Of a DNA stretch of 64,000 bases, positions 46,290-58,612 are shown one piece after another. The notes under the pieces are model-generated. The model was given only the letters and a program-made list of their open reading frames with translations. It did no database searches and had not been told where the DNA came from. A program made the position numbers and the translations under genes. The DNA comes from Siphonodentalium dalli (lineage: Eukaryota; Mollusca; Scaphopoda; Gadilida; Siphonodentaliidae). The stretch's first letter is position 1. Each line of letters opens with the position of its first letter. The stretch is taken from positions 213,239,982 to 213,303,981 of the forward strand of contig CP136063.1 in assembly GCA_032622095.1 (NCBI GenBank). Direction: 5' to 3'.

Positions 46290-47340
46290 CAAGATGGCGT
46301 CCATCATGGCGGCCATTTTCTTTTAATGCACCAGGTCTCTTTGATCGCCATTATAGTAAAGATGATAGCACATGTGGTCTTTTTTCCGCTCGATTCGTTA
46401 TGCTAATATACAACCCTTACAAATTAGCCAAAAATCCGACACCAGAATCCAATATGGCGGCCAAGATGGCCGCCGAAATGTGAAAATATGCTATTTTTAT
46501 GACATGTTACCACCTTTCGTTTGTCTCTGTGGGAAAATGTTAGAATTTTTGCGTCATATTATACATTTATCATATAGAGGAGTCATTGGCGAACACACGG
46601 GGACCATAAAATGCATTCATTGCGGGATATTTGTGTCCGATATCACGTTTTCCCAAATGCCGGTATCATAGGTCAAAGCCGAATCTCCGTTAATAACGCG
46701 ATGTTATGTTTCGAATCAATGAATGTTATTGCTATTATAACAACACTCATGCATATATATTTGCAGGAGATACTCGAGCTAGGATTCCTCTTATACCTGA
46801 GTTGAGGAATATTTACCCAAATCCAAGATGGCGGCCAATATGGCCACCAGAAATAAAAAATGGCCGAAAATCGCTGATTTTAACATCAATGAGCATTATT
46901 GTCATGACAACTCCACACCTGCTTACTATTGTAAGTTGGGAACACTTAGGCGAAGAACTTTCCTTGTACCATATCCAAACAAAAGTCCCCCAAATCCAAA
47001 ATGGCGCCCACAATGGCGGACAGATTTTGAAAAATCACCGAAATTCCCTCATATTCACATCATTGGGCATTATTGTGGAGACAACTCCATCCATGCGTAC
47101 AGTTGAGTTGGAAATACTGAGGTGAAGTAATTACCTTAAATCTCATGCAAGAAATGGTTTTCCAAATCGAAGATGGCGGCCAAAATGGCGACCGAAATTT
47201 GAAAACACGCCTACATTCCTTTACTTTCTTAGGATGGGCGTTATTGTTTCGCGATTTCTACCCACCATTACATGTTGATATGTATGAATTATTCATTAGG
47301 GTTTGGCAAGTGATACTCACAGTCAATATGGCGGCCAAAC
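46290..47340. repeat. 173-bp satellite-like units carrying ATGGCGGCC motifs
   Basis: Within the left arm, units of about 172-174 bp begin at 46819, 46993 and 47165 with AATCCAAGATGGCGGCCAAT-like words. Related, less regular motifs occur near 46290, 46450 and 47325. Each unit carries a paired ATGGCGGCC/ATGGCCGCC word, then TTGAAAA, then a GTCATGACAACTCCA-like block. The same units are mirrored in the right arm (50160-51070). Confidence 0.8.
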
Positions 47341-48039
47341 TGACAGGCAGAAATTGAAAAGAAGCCGATATTATCACATACTAATTTCAACTTTTTGTCA
47401 TAATATTGATTTGTATAAACGAAACGGTACATAATATGAGCCATCTATTAGTTCCAATGTAAGTCGTAGCCTTTTGGGAGGATGAAAACCCACAATCGCA
47501 ATGTGGCATTTCAAAATCCATTCTCCACTAAGGGCTCATACTGGCCGTAACCGTATATAGGGGCGCCGAATAGTCATATTATGACTTCCAAGAATCAAAA
47601 CAACAGTACCTGAGCTTATTCTGAATTGCCACATTCAGTATTATCTAGACTCGTTTCCATCTCTTCGTCAGATTAATCTATCTCACTCACAATAACAGTT
47701 CACTACTCTTCTTTGTAGGAGTGTGCCACTAATCGGAATGTTTCAAACAATACATATGCCGGTGTCCAGCTCACGTGTTTGTTTCGAAAACTTGGAATTC
47801 TTATCGAGCTTCATTCGTGGTATAGCTTATGGTATAATTCAGATGCTACATATGGGGTATATGCGTCATCTTGTGCGATACACTATAAAGGTATTCGGTC
47901 GATGCGTATACTAGCGTTCAGAAGGACCTATCTATCTGCGTATTGTCAGCTTTGGTGACCTAATGGGGATAACAACGTGTACACCTGGTGATCTTCCCAA
48001 ACAGCCACTTCTCAATATATGGTTTATCAATTCACATAC

Positions 48040-48706
48040 TCATCTAATGCACTGACGTACCCGGACAACTTCTGTATATGGCTTCGAATGTTGAAAGCCC
48101 GACATTTGACGGATGTATTTCCGCTTAGGCGTAGCCGTAGAAGACCATACTGCATAATATACCCAAACTCCTTGAACATGATCATAAGAACAAGCTTGTT
48201 GGCGTCCAGCAATCGTTTCACCGAACAGATCCAAGCAGATGATAACAATACACACGGTGCTAGTTTGTGGGTATGTGTCATGACAGTGGAAATTAAATTG
48301 GACCATGACTGCACCGCCCCTCATTTTGTTATGATTTAGATTCCGACAGGATCTCATGTGTGGCTTTGCCTTCCTTGTATGCTAAGAGTGTATGTTCCCA
48401 TCCGTTTGGAAGCCGTTCTTAAACAACTGGACCATGAGTATGCCATTGGCTACTGCTGTATAAGCCCCACCAAGACTGGGGTGTAGTCTTAAAGGCGATA
48501 CCTTTGATAGTTGGTTGATATGTCATGCTCACGCTGGGTGGTATGGTTCAAGAATGTACAAATGCCACCAACAAAAGGGTTAAATGTTCAACGCGAAGAA
48601 CATCCAGAGGAATGTTACATTGATGAGCTCTTGCATTCAGTTCAACAAACGTTGGTACACCAAGTGATTTCTTGGTAACATCACCAATGCGACCATTTTC
48701 CTGCAT
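48040..48706 (-). pseudogene. Coding-like remnant at the palindrome centre
   Basis: On the minus strand, 48706-48548 is open and reads like protein (for example KKSLGVPTFVELNARAHQCN, then IPLDVLRVEHLTLLLVAF). After a stop, a further frame near 48490-48420 gives AVANGILMVQLFKNGFQTDG. Then 48357-48040 is open for 105 codons. Together these look like one gene broken by stops and frameshifts. No family is recognised. The first piece lies in the unpaired centre of the palindrome, so it has no mirrored copy; the last lies inside the paired arm. Confidence 0.35.
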
Positions 48707-51221
48707 GAGACATTAACTACTATATTCTAAAGTTATATATATAAAGCTATATGATCATAACGGTCGCGTTCCCCAACGTCCACAGCCATTGCCATCGAGA
48801 CTGTATATTGTTCTTTAAATACATAGTGAAATAAATTTTTCCTGACATTTTCTTGAATAATATCGCCCACATACTGACCCTAACCCCGAGAGAGGATAAC
48901 AAAACACGCATACATTCATGCTTTTAAGACATTATCCTTTAGTCCATCCGACTGTTTTGAGGGAGGCTAGCATAGTATTATCCAGGCAAAAGTGTACGTA
49001 GTTGAATCAGAAAGGCTTCGAAACGGATGTGGAAATACAATATTACCACACCAAATAAAACCAACACGCATGCCATTCGATATCTTAAACATGCACCAGG
49101 TGTAGGGGTGGTGTATACAGTGGCCCATTTCATTCCCAGTATCAAGGCGCATGTCCACAAACTAGCACCGCGAGCATTGTTCTTCTCTGCTGGGAGATAT
49201 TCGACGAGACAACTGCGGGGCGTCACACAGTTTGCTTCGGATAATGGTCAAGAAGTGTGGGTAGTCTGTACACTAGGGTCTTCTCCTTAGCAGATAGACA
49301 TATGTCCAAGGGAATGAGACAGCTAGCAACCTTCGAAACACTGTCGAAGTTGTCCACATATGCCAATGCGTTCGCTGAGTTTGTGAGTTGATAAACCATC
49401 TATTGAGAAGTGACTAGCTAACTGGTTCGCCAGGTGTACATGTCGTTATCCCATGGGGTATGAGACACATACATAGAGACGACCTTCTGTAAGCTTGTAT
49501 ACTCATCGGCCATGTACCTTCCTAGTTCAAGATGACGCACAAATATCATATTTAGCAAATATTTAAAATCGTAAGCTAGACACCGGAAAATGAATTGTTT
49601 GAAACGTTATGATTAGAGGGACCCTACTGCCAGGAAGTGGTGAATAATTTGTCGGTGTGAGCGACCTATATTTATCAGACAAAGAAATGGAAGCTGGTCC
49701 AGATAATTATGGACGTGACGTGGCAAATCAGAATCTGTTATCAGGTAATTGTTCTGATATAACTATTCGGCGCACCTCGCTTACGGCAATTATCGGTGCT
49801 AAGTGGAGACTGGATTTCGAAATGCCACATCGCGATATTAATGGTGGTTTTTCATCTTTCCAGAAGGATACGAGCTATGTTATGCGTTTTTATACCTTTA
49901 AGTTGAACTAGCAGATGGTTTATGTACAGTTTCGACCATAGATACCGATATTATGACAAAAAGTTGAAATTAATATGTGAAAATATCGATTTCTTTTCAA
50001 TTTCTAGCCGCCAATTTAGCAGCGATCTTGGCTGTGAGTATCAATTGCCAAACCCTAATGAATACTTCATATCACTATTCCATATCAACATGTAATGCTG
50101 GAAAGAAATCGCGAAACAATAACGCCCATCGTAAGAAAGTAAAGGAATGTAGACTTGTTTTCAAATTTCGGTCGCCATTTTGGCCGCCATCATCAATTTG
50201 GAAAACCATTTCTTGCATGAGATGTAAGGTAATTACTTCACCTCAGTATTTCCAACTCAACTGTACGCACGGATGGAGTTGTCTCGACAATAAAGCCCAA
50301 TGATGTGAATATGAGGGAATTTCGGTGATTTTTCCAAATCTGTCCGCCATTGTGGGCGCCATTTTGGATTTGGGGGACTTTTGTTTGGATATGGTACAAG
50401 GAAAGTTCTTCGCCTAAGTGATCCCAACTTACAATAGTAAGCAGGTGTGGAGTTGTCATGACAATAATGCTCATTGATGTTAAAATCAGCGATTTTCGGC
50501 CATATTTTATTTCTGGTGGCCATTTTGGCCGCCATCTTTGATTTGGGTAAATATTCCTCAACTCAGGTATAAGAGGAATCCTATCTCGAGTATCTCCTGC
50601 AAATATATATGCATGTGTGTTGCTATAATAGCAATAACATTCATTGATTCGAAACATAACATCGCGTTATTAACGGAGATTCGGCTTTGACCTATGATAC
50701 CGGCATTTGGGAAAACGTGATATCGGGCAAAAATATCCCGCAATGAATGCATATTATGGTCCCCGTGTGTTCGCCAATGACTCCTCTATATGATACATGT
50801 ATAACATGACGCAAAAATTCTAACATTTTCCCACAGAGACAAACGAAAGGTGGTAACATGTCATAAAAATAGCATATTTTCACATTTCGGCGGCCATCTT
50901 GGCCGCCATATTGGATTCTGGTGTCGGATTTTTGGCTAATTTGTAAGGGTTGTATATTAGCATAACGAATCGAGCGGAAAAAAAGACCACATGTGCTATC
51001 ATCTTTACTATAATGGCGATCAAAGAGACCTGGTGCATTAAAAGAAAATGGCCGCCATGATGGACGCCATCTTGTCTGGCGTCTCTGCGGCCACTTTTTT
51101 TTCTTGTTAACAAGTGAAAAAAATTAGAGGAGACCTTAAGGAAGAAAATTAGTCGGGTGAAGTTGAGTCCTGGTGGGGGGGGGGGGGGGTGCAGAGGTCG
51201 ACCAATATCTCCTGGACTAGT

Positions 51222-51425
51222 TCAAAACATGGCCATAATTCGATAAGAAGTTTTCTGCGAAATTGCATTTCACATCATTTAAAATGGAATTGCCATGCCC
51301 CATAAGGTACATTGACAATCAGAAAAGAACATATAGTTGTCAGTTGATTAAGTAGCATGTTTAATTACCAAGAGAATCACAATTTGCTACCTTTACAGAA
51401 GACCCGAGAATAATGAATACATGTG
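51222..51425. repeat. Dispersed repeat, second copy (see 42385-42590)
   Basis: Same order of blocks as at 42385-42590. It starts within a few bases of the right end of the palindrome, while the left side of the palindrome (before 46152) has no matching sequence. Confidence 0.75.
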
Positions 51426-51439
51426 AAAAAATATATATC

Positions 51440-52715
51440 TATATCTATATTTGCGAATGTCTGTCTGTCTGTGTTCTATAGAAATTCACAGGGGACCACC
51501 TAGATGGCACAAAAGGGGTCTAATAGGGGTAATTTTTTACGAGAAAGATAATAGTGAGGGTCAGAATTTTCTAAAGTGACGCCGTTGTTGTCAGGGGCAG
51601 AAAAGGGGAGGGGCAGAAAAAACAATTGTCGCCGATTGCCACCAAACTTATATATAATCATTCCCATAATATGAGAAATCTAATGGTTTGGTTTAAATAT
51701 GTCAAATGTCGAGCCGTTCGCGTCAGGGATGCTCGGAAGGGGAGAGGGGCATCAAAATTGATCAAAATAATGTTAGCGCCGAATTCCACCAAATTGATGC
51801 ACATTCTTCTGAGATCTTCTCCATGATACAAGGAATCTTATTGTGTGATTTAAAGACACCAAATTGGTGTTGTTGGGATGAGAGATTTTGGGAGTGGCGG
51901 TGGGTGGGTACTAAATCTGACAAGAATTGGTTTAGTCACCGATTGCCACGAAACTTATACAAATTCATCCCCATGGTATGAGGTCTCTAATGGCTTGGCT
52001 TAAAGCTGTCAAAAGTGGCGTCATTCGAGTCAGGGGTGCACTGAAAGGGAGAGGGGCTCCAAAATTGATACATAATAATTTAGCGCCAATTCCACCAAAT
52101 TGATACACATTCTTATCCATGATATGAGGAATCTAATCGTGTGATTTTAAAGACATCATATTGTTGCTGCTTTGGTGAGAGATGGTGGTGGAATGGGGTG
52201 GGGTGGGAAATAATTTGATAAAACATTGTTTAGTCGCGGATTAGCACCAAACTTACAAATAATAATCTCCATGATATCAGGAGTCTAATTTTGTGGTTTA
52301 AAGATGTCAAAGTAGGGCCATTCGAGTCAGGGGAGCCTAGAGGGTGAGAGGGACACAAACATTGATAAGCAATTTGTTTATCGCCGATTTCCACCTGATT
52401 GATACACATTATTCTCAGTGATACGAATAATATAATCGTGTGGTTTAAATGCGCCAATTTGATGCCTTTTGGGTGAGAAATATGTAATGGTGGCCCTAAA
52501 TTTGATACGAAGTTGTATACTCGCCAATTTTCATAAATTTTATATATTTTCATCTCTATAATGAGTCTAAGTGTGTGGTTTAATGATGTCAAAAGTGGCG
52601 CCGCTTGAGTCCGAAGTAGGGACGGGAGGGTCACCAAAAACTTATTAAAAATATGTTTAGTGCCAATTACCATCAAACTCATACACGTTCTTCTCAAATG
52701 ATACAATGCATCAAA
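51440..52715 (+). repeat. Internally tandem repeat family with CTGT start
   Basis: It starts ATTTGCGAATGTCTGTCTGT. The body consists of diverged units, each with CCACCAAACTTATATA-like, CCATGATATGAGGAATCTAA-like and AAAGTGGCGCCATTCGAGTC-like words (about 51610-51730, 51790-51900, 51940-52040, 52080-52330 and 52560-52620). The minus strand stays open for 170 codons (52230-52742) only because of this structure. A truncated inverted copy lies at 25830-26080. Confidence 0.8.
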
Positions 52716-54239
52716 TATTTGCGAATATTTGTCTGTGTTCAACTTTAAGGGTACAATCTAGATGGCACCAAGGCGGTCTAACAGGGGTAAGTTTTTACGA
52801 GTAAGATAATGGTGCGGGTTAACATTTTCTAAAGTGACGTTGTTGGTGTCAGGAGAGAGGCTATTTTTAGCACAAATTTCGACCAAATTGATATATTATT
52901 CTTCTCCGTGATACGAGGAATATAGACGTGTGATTTAAAGACGCGAAATTGGTGCCGTTTGGTGAGAGATGGGGGGGGGGGGTAATAACTATGATAAGAA
53001 TTTGTTTAGTTGCCGATTACCTCCAAACTTATATATAATCATCGCCATTATATAATGCATGCATGAGTCTAATAGACGTGGTATTAAATATGACAAAAGT
53101 GGCGCGGTTCAAGTCATGCATGAGGGGAGTTGCACCTAAGTTGATACAAATATATTTAACTCTGATTCTACCAAATTCATGCACGTTCTTCTCTAACGAT
53201 ATGATGAATTAAATCACATTAGGGGTCGTTTGGGTCATGGGTCGCGAGAGGAGATTCACTAGCATTTATAAGATTGTTCAATTAGCCGATATTCAACAAA
53301 GTTATATATAGTCATCTTCCATGCCATCTCTATGTCGTTCTGACGACTTTTTGGCATTCAAATTTAACAATCTCGACAAATGGTGACCAAATTAAGTCAC
53401 TTGAACTATTATATCTTCTCAGCTGTCATATTTATATGGGGATGGAAATCAGGGCATTCCTATAATGATCTACATGTAGCAACACAGATACATAGAAGAA
53501 AGCATTAAAAGTATATTTATATCAATCTGTTTAAGAGATACATATATCCATTCAAACTGAGGGACCTTGAATCGTCAGAGTCTGTTCCATTCAATATGGT
53601 TTACACAAAACAAGTTACAATTGCCAAAGGGATAAAGGAAAACGCAGCCGTAGCACATGACTGTTCCGGATCCTCCAATATTGACATCTGACAAGGGTAT
53701 ATCTGCCCGATACAGAGGATTTCTTTCATTTTTTAGAACAGACTCATCGCCTAACATAAACAACTTAAAATATCGCTGTGTCGGGCACATGTAGCTGCTA
53801 TACTTGCATAACATCAATTCTTTTAAACTGAAAATTATTAGCCAGTATATAGCACCAGAACAGAGGAACACCTGGACATATCTTTAAAACATCTGTATAT
53901 TCATGAAGATATTATAAACATAGATTGATTGGTTTATTGATACATCTCTATGTAAAACACAATTGTCGTCTTTTATTTTTTCGAACTAATGTGTTTATGA
54001 TGTTCCTTTTTCATACTATAGCGTCTGATAATCGCTCCGATCTGACAAGGTGAGGCACTACTTATATTGCATGTGTAAGAATCATGTTTTGTGGTGCCAT
54101 TTGGGTATACAATTTATGAGAATATGTGTAACACGTTGAGAGCGAGAGTATTCTCTATTCCCACCAAATATCCACAGAGGGTTTCACATCACTTTAACCT
54201 GAGCAACGCCGGGTAACCCTGCTAGTATATATATATATA
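52716..54239 (+). mobile_element. RTE-like non-autonomous element, longest copy
   Basis: It starts ATTTGCGAATATTTGTCTGT and ends GGGTAACCCTGCTAGTATAT within a short TA tail. The 3' ending is shared with 25235-25265. Start and end motifs suggest one unit of about 1.5 kb. Open frames inside (53575-53871, minus, 98 codons; 54402-54650, plus, begins just after the end) have no known domain. The copy at 54776-56300 is the same element carried by the tandem duplication. Confidence 0.55.
53575..53871 (-). other. 98-codon open frame of unknown nature, duplicated
   Basis: The frame contains DIPLSDVNIGGSGTVMCYGC and a hydrophobic first third. An identical copy lies at 55635-55931 because of the tandem duplication, so its conservation says nothing about selection. 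There is no splice context or family match. It lies inside the RTE-like repeat and is probably not a host gene. Confidence 0.2.
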
Positions 54240-56722
54240 GGAATCAAGAAAGAGTTCAGTGTAGTCCGGAAAATTAAGAATTTAGTTGGAGTGAGGCCTT
54301 TCTATGATCTCGCCTGTCGTCAGACTACATCTTTAAATCCAATGCTGACATAAGTTCTTACTGTGACGTCAGGTTCTTGGTAACGGCTGGCGTTTCACAC
54401 AGTGATGGCGATGATAATTTCCCAGGACAAATTATTTTCTGAATCGGTTGATGAATGGCTTGCGAGGGGTCCGATTTTAGTATTATTGCTACTGCATATC
54501 GGGAACAGAACCTGTATGAATCTTTGTCACATTCTTTCCGTTCAATTTCTCTTAGATTCTCAGATCCGTCCTGGTTCCATCTTTGTCAGGAATTCCGGTG
54601 TGACACTGGTCTTACACGCAGATAGAATATATTTTGTATATAAAGAATGATTGTATAGCCATTTGAGTCCGAAGTAGGGACGGGAGGGTCACCAAAAACT
54701 TATTAAAAATATGTTTAGTGCCAATTACCATCAAACTCATACACGTTCTTCTCAAATGATACAATGCATCAAATATTTGCGAATATTTGTCTGTGTTCAA
54801 CTTTAAGGGTACAATCTAGATGGCACCAAGGCGGTCTAACAGGGGTAAGTTTTTACGAGTAAGATAATGGTGCGGGTTAACATTTTCTAAAGTGACGTTG
54901 TTGGTGTCAGGAGAGAGGCTATTTTTAGCACAAATTTCGACCAAATTGATATATTATTCTTCTCCGTGATACGAGGAATATAGACGTGTGATTTAAAGAC
55001 GCGAAATTGGTGCCGTTTGGTGAGAGATGGGGGGGGGGGGGGTAATAACTATGATAAGAATTTGTTTAGTTGCCGATTACCTCCAAACTTATATATAATC
55101 ATCGCCATTATATAATGCATGCATGAGTCTAATAGACGTGGTATTAAATATGACAAAAGTGGCGCGGTTCAAGTCATGCATGAGGGGAGTTGCACCTAAG
55201 TTGATACAAATATATTTAACTCTGATTCTACCAAATTCATGCACGTTCTTCTCTAACGATATGATGAATTAAATCACATTAGGGGTCGTTTGGGTCATGG
55301 GTCGCGAGAGGAGATTCACTAGCATTTATAAGATTGTTCAATTAGCCGATATTCAACAAAGTTATATATAGTCATCTTCCATGCCATCTCTATGTCGTTC
55401 TGACGACTTTTTGGCATTCAAATTTAACAATCTCGACAAATGGTGACCAAATTAAGTCACTTGAACTATTATATCTTCTCAGCTGTCATATTTATATGGG
55501 GATGGAAATCAGGGCATTCCTATAATGATCTACATGTAGCAACACAGATACATAGAAGAAAGCATTAAAAGTATATTTATATCAATCTGTTTAAGAGATA
55601 CATATATCCATTCAAACTGAGGGACCTTGAATCGTCAGAGTCTGTTCCATTCAATATGGTTTACACAAAACAAGTTACAATTGCCAAAGGGATAAAGGAA
55701 AACGCAGCCGTAGCACATGACTGTTCCGGATCCTCCAATATTGACATCTGACAAGGGTATATCTGCCCGATACAGAGGATTTCTTTCATTTTTTAGAACA
55801 GACTCATCGCCTAACATAAACAACTTAAAATATCGCTGTGTCGGGCACATGTAGCTGCTATACTTGCATAACATCAATTCTTTTAAACTGAAAATTATTA
55901 GCCAGTATATAGCACCAGAACAGAGGAACACCTGGACATATCTTTAAAACATCTGTATATTCATGAAGATATTATAAACATAGATTGATTGGTTTATTGA
56001 TACATCTCTATGTAAAACACAATTGTCGTCTTTTATTTTTTCGAACTAATGTGTTTATGATGTTCCTTTTTCATACTATAGCGTCTGATAATCGCTCCGA
56101 TCTGACAAGGTGAGGCACTACTTATATTGCATGTGTAAGAATCATGTTTTGTGGTGCCATTTGGGTATACAATTTATGAGAATATGTGTAATACGTTGAG
56201 AGCGAGAGTATTCTCTATTCCCACCAAATATCCACAGAGGGTTTCACATCACTTTAACCTGAGCAACGCCGGGTAACCCTGCTAGTATATATATATATAG
56301 GAATCAAGAAAGAGTTCAGTGTAGTCCGGAAAATTAAGAATTTAGTTGGAGTGAGGCCTTTCTATGATCTCGCCTGTCGTCAGACTACATCTTTAAATCC
56401 AATGCTGACATAAGTTCTTACTGTGACGTCAGGTTCTTGGTAACGGCTGGCGTTTCACACAGTGATGGCGATGATAATTTCCCAGGACAAATTATTTTCT
56501 GAATCGGTTGATGAATGGCTTGCGAGGGGTCCGATTTTAGTATTATTGCTACTGCATATCGGGAACAGAACCTGTATGAATCTTTGTCACATTCTTTCCG
56601 TTCAATTTCTCTTAGATTCTCAGATCCGTCCTGGTTCCATCTTTGTCAGGAATTCCGGTGTGACACTGGTCTTACACGCAGATAGAATATATTTTGTATA
56701 TAAAGAATGATTGTATAGCCAT

Positions 56723-57373
56723 GTGTAAGTTGTACAACTGTACTGCTGGGTGGTTGTCACTTTCCACAATAGCTCAGGTAATTGTTAATCGATTGGGAGG
56801 TAATTTCAGAGAATTATCTATCCTTGTGGCCTTTTATATGTACAACGGAGGAAATGCATTCATGACATTGGTTAATCAATCTTGATGCCAATGGAGCATA
56901 ATTTGATCGATTTAAAAAAGGATTTGAAAGGGATGGAACCCCATGAATTATCAGTTAACATGAACATCACAAAATAAAGTCAAATTCTCAACCAATTCCA
57001 AGCTGAAACTGATATAGAATATATTAGTGAAATAATGTCAATTTTTCCACTTACGGCTGCCATTTTGAGGGCCATCTTGGACGGGGGGTTCAATTTTGGC
57101 CTAAAAATGTATCATTATATCTCGCAGATCCATACGTACTGTATATGCCTAATTTTGTATTGCATATTCCATGGTAAGAGTAATTGCGACATTTAGTAAA
57201 TTATATAATTATGAGACGCTCTTTAAATTCGGGAAATCCATTAAAATAGATGTCAAAGTGAAATTTCAGCGTGGTTCCATACCTAATATCCATTAGTGAA
57301 TATATACATATGTGCAAACTTTCATACTTTAGTCATAAAGTGAACAATCTTGTTACTAATCTATTTACCCAAT
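56723..57373. other. No gene recognised
   Basis: A CTGCCATTTTGAGGGCCATC word near 57056 is a single relative of the ATGGCGGCC satellite motif. Otherwise AT-rich. Confidence 0.45.
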
Positions 57374-57840
57374 ATCGGATTTTAAAGGGTTAATAAAACC
57401 GGTGGTGGATAACAGAGCAAATAAACATTCGCAACCTATACTTAGTATGTATCCCACTACCATAAGGCATCATATCATGTTGTCCACGTGACCATTGGGC
57501 TGCCCGGTCTCTCATGTGTTCTTCTGGTGCATATCGTCATTTAATGGGTTAATGAAGCCGGCCGTGAACGAGAAGGCGAGTCAATCTTCACGTTATACCT
57601 TTAGTAAGTGCCTCGCTACCCTTTGTCACCAATGTATAATCTGATCTGGTCCCTGTGTGTCCGGACTCTCCCGGATTCTTTTAGTCGATATCGGCATTTA
57701 AAGGGTTAAAAAACCCGCCGGTGGATGACACAGCAAGTCAATTTTCATAATAAATGCTTATGTTGTATCCTACTACAATAAACCATCCTATTACACTGTC
57801 CGCGCGTCAATGGGGCCGCCCGGGCTTGTCCGGGCGTGTC
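57374..57840. repeat. Three tandem units of about 156 bp
   Basis: Units start near 57374, 57531 and 57686 with TATCGGATTTTAAAGGGTTA-like words, followed by AACCGGTGGTGGAT-like, CAAGTCAATTTTCA-like and TATCCTACTAC-like blocks. The last unit ends in a short CCGGGC-rich run near 57814-57862. Confidence 0.8.
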
Positions 57841-58500
57841 CGGGCTTGCCCGGTCAGTAATTAGTCACACCCGAATCGTCGACACCGGGGACAAAAACTG
57901 AAATCAACCACACGCTTAGAAAACTACAAAATCGATTCTCACTCCAGTTTGAGAACATATATGATAACAATACATACTCAATCACGTGATTGCCTTCTCA
58001 CATTACTTCCACCAAGCTTCAGGGTACACTAATATAGCCTGTGTCGGACACTCGATTAACACTATAACTGCTCACATGAATTCTTCATTGTATCTCAATA
58101 AATTGATTTATTTTTAACTCGATTCACTCGAACAAACATAATTTATAGAATAACAACTACGAATGCAAATGTATAACATTTGTTGTATATAATTTGAATG
58201 TATATAGTCAAATGGATATGCATCACAGCTTCAGTTTGACAGTAACATTACCATAGAGCTTATAAAGTTAGAGTTTGCCAATTTGTGATAATCAGCAGAA
58301 AATCTAAATACGAAGACTTTATTCAGTCTGATCGTGACGAGATACAGCTTTAAACGTCCAACACATGGGGTGTGGAATTTGAAATATAAAAAACAAAAAA
58401 ACAACAGTATCCTATTTTAATTTCTTTTGTCGACAATGGGTTTCATTCATAATAATTCCATGAACATGAGCTTGTGACATTTTGCGTGCTCTATTTTTAG
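57841..58500. other. No gene recognised; upstream flank of EGF exon remnant
   Basis: AT-rich. The last 25 bases form a pyrimidine-rich stretch ending in TATTTTTAG, a plausible splice acceptor for the EGF-like sequence that follows. Confidence 0.5.
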
Positions 58501-58612
58501 ACACAGATGAGTGTGTGTCCACTCCCTGTCAAAATGGCGGCACATGCAATGACGCCATTAACGGATATACGTCTGTCAGATTTGCACTGCCCCATTCCAA
58601 ATAACAAGCTAT
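58501..58612 (+). pseudogene. Broken EGF-like domain exon
   Basis: After the acceptor at 58499-58500 the sequence enters in phase 1 and reads [20 protein letters not shown] then NGY, the canonical calcium-binding EGF start (D-x-D-E-C...N-G-G-x-C). The expected next Cys-x-Cys and the last Cys are missing in this frame, which stops near 58603. In the neighbouring frame CQICTAPFQ follows, which fits the rest of an EGF domain. An indel of one or two bases near 58570 would therefore have broken it. It resembles Notch/fibropellin-type repeats. Neighbouring EGF exons were not found within the window. Confidence 0.65.

Larger units (their letters stand above)
46152..51219. repeat. Giant palindrome (5.07 kb inverted repeat)
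   Basis: The left end TAGTCCAGGAGATATTGG and the right end, its exact reverse complement at 51202-51219, bound the structure. The outer 1.25 kb of each arm (46152-47405 and 49950-51219) is nearly identical: 139-codon open frames at 46706-47125 (plus) and 50238-50657 (minus) differ at only about nine residues. The inner parts also pair, but with much more divergence (for example ACTTCTCAATA-ATGGTTTATCAA at 48008 and inverted at 49390, and GGTGCTAGTTTGTGG at 48257 and inverted at 49159). The unpaired centre is about 48560-48870. No target duplication is evident. Confidence 0.9.
52605..56722. repeat. Near-identical 2.06-kb tandem duplication
   Basis: Unit 1 is 52605-54662 and unit 2 is 54663-56722. 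Only two differences were noticed: two extra G residues in a poly-G run (near 52980 versus 55035) and one substitution (GTAACACG at 54128 versus GTAATACG at 56188). The junction reads TAGCCAT followed by TTGAGTCCGA; the sequence before unit 1 is GCGCCGC and the sequence after unit 2 is GTGTAAG. Only a few bases of homology exist at the breakpoints. Confidence 0.95.

Noticed and set aside
46706-47125. 139-codon frame conserved in both palindrome arms as a gene
   Set aside because: The frame spans 173-bp satellite-like units, and its preservation is explained by the near-identity of the arms.
52230-52742. 170-codon minus-strand frame as a gene
   Set aside because: It is open across a tandemly structured repeat, its peptide repeats the same units, and it is not splice-flanked.
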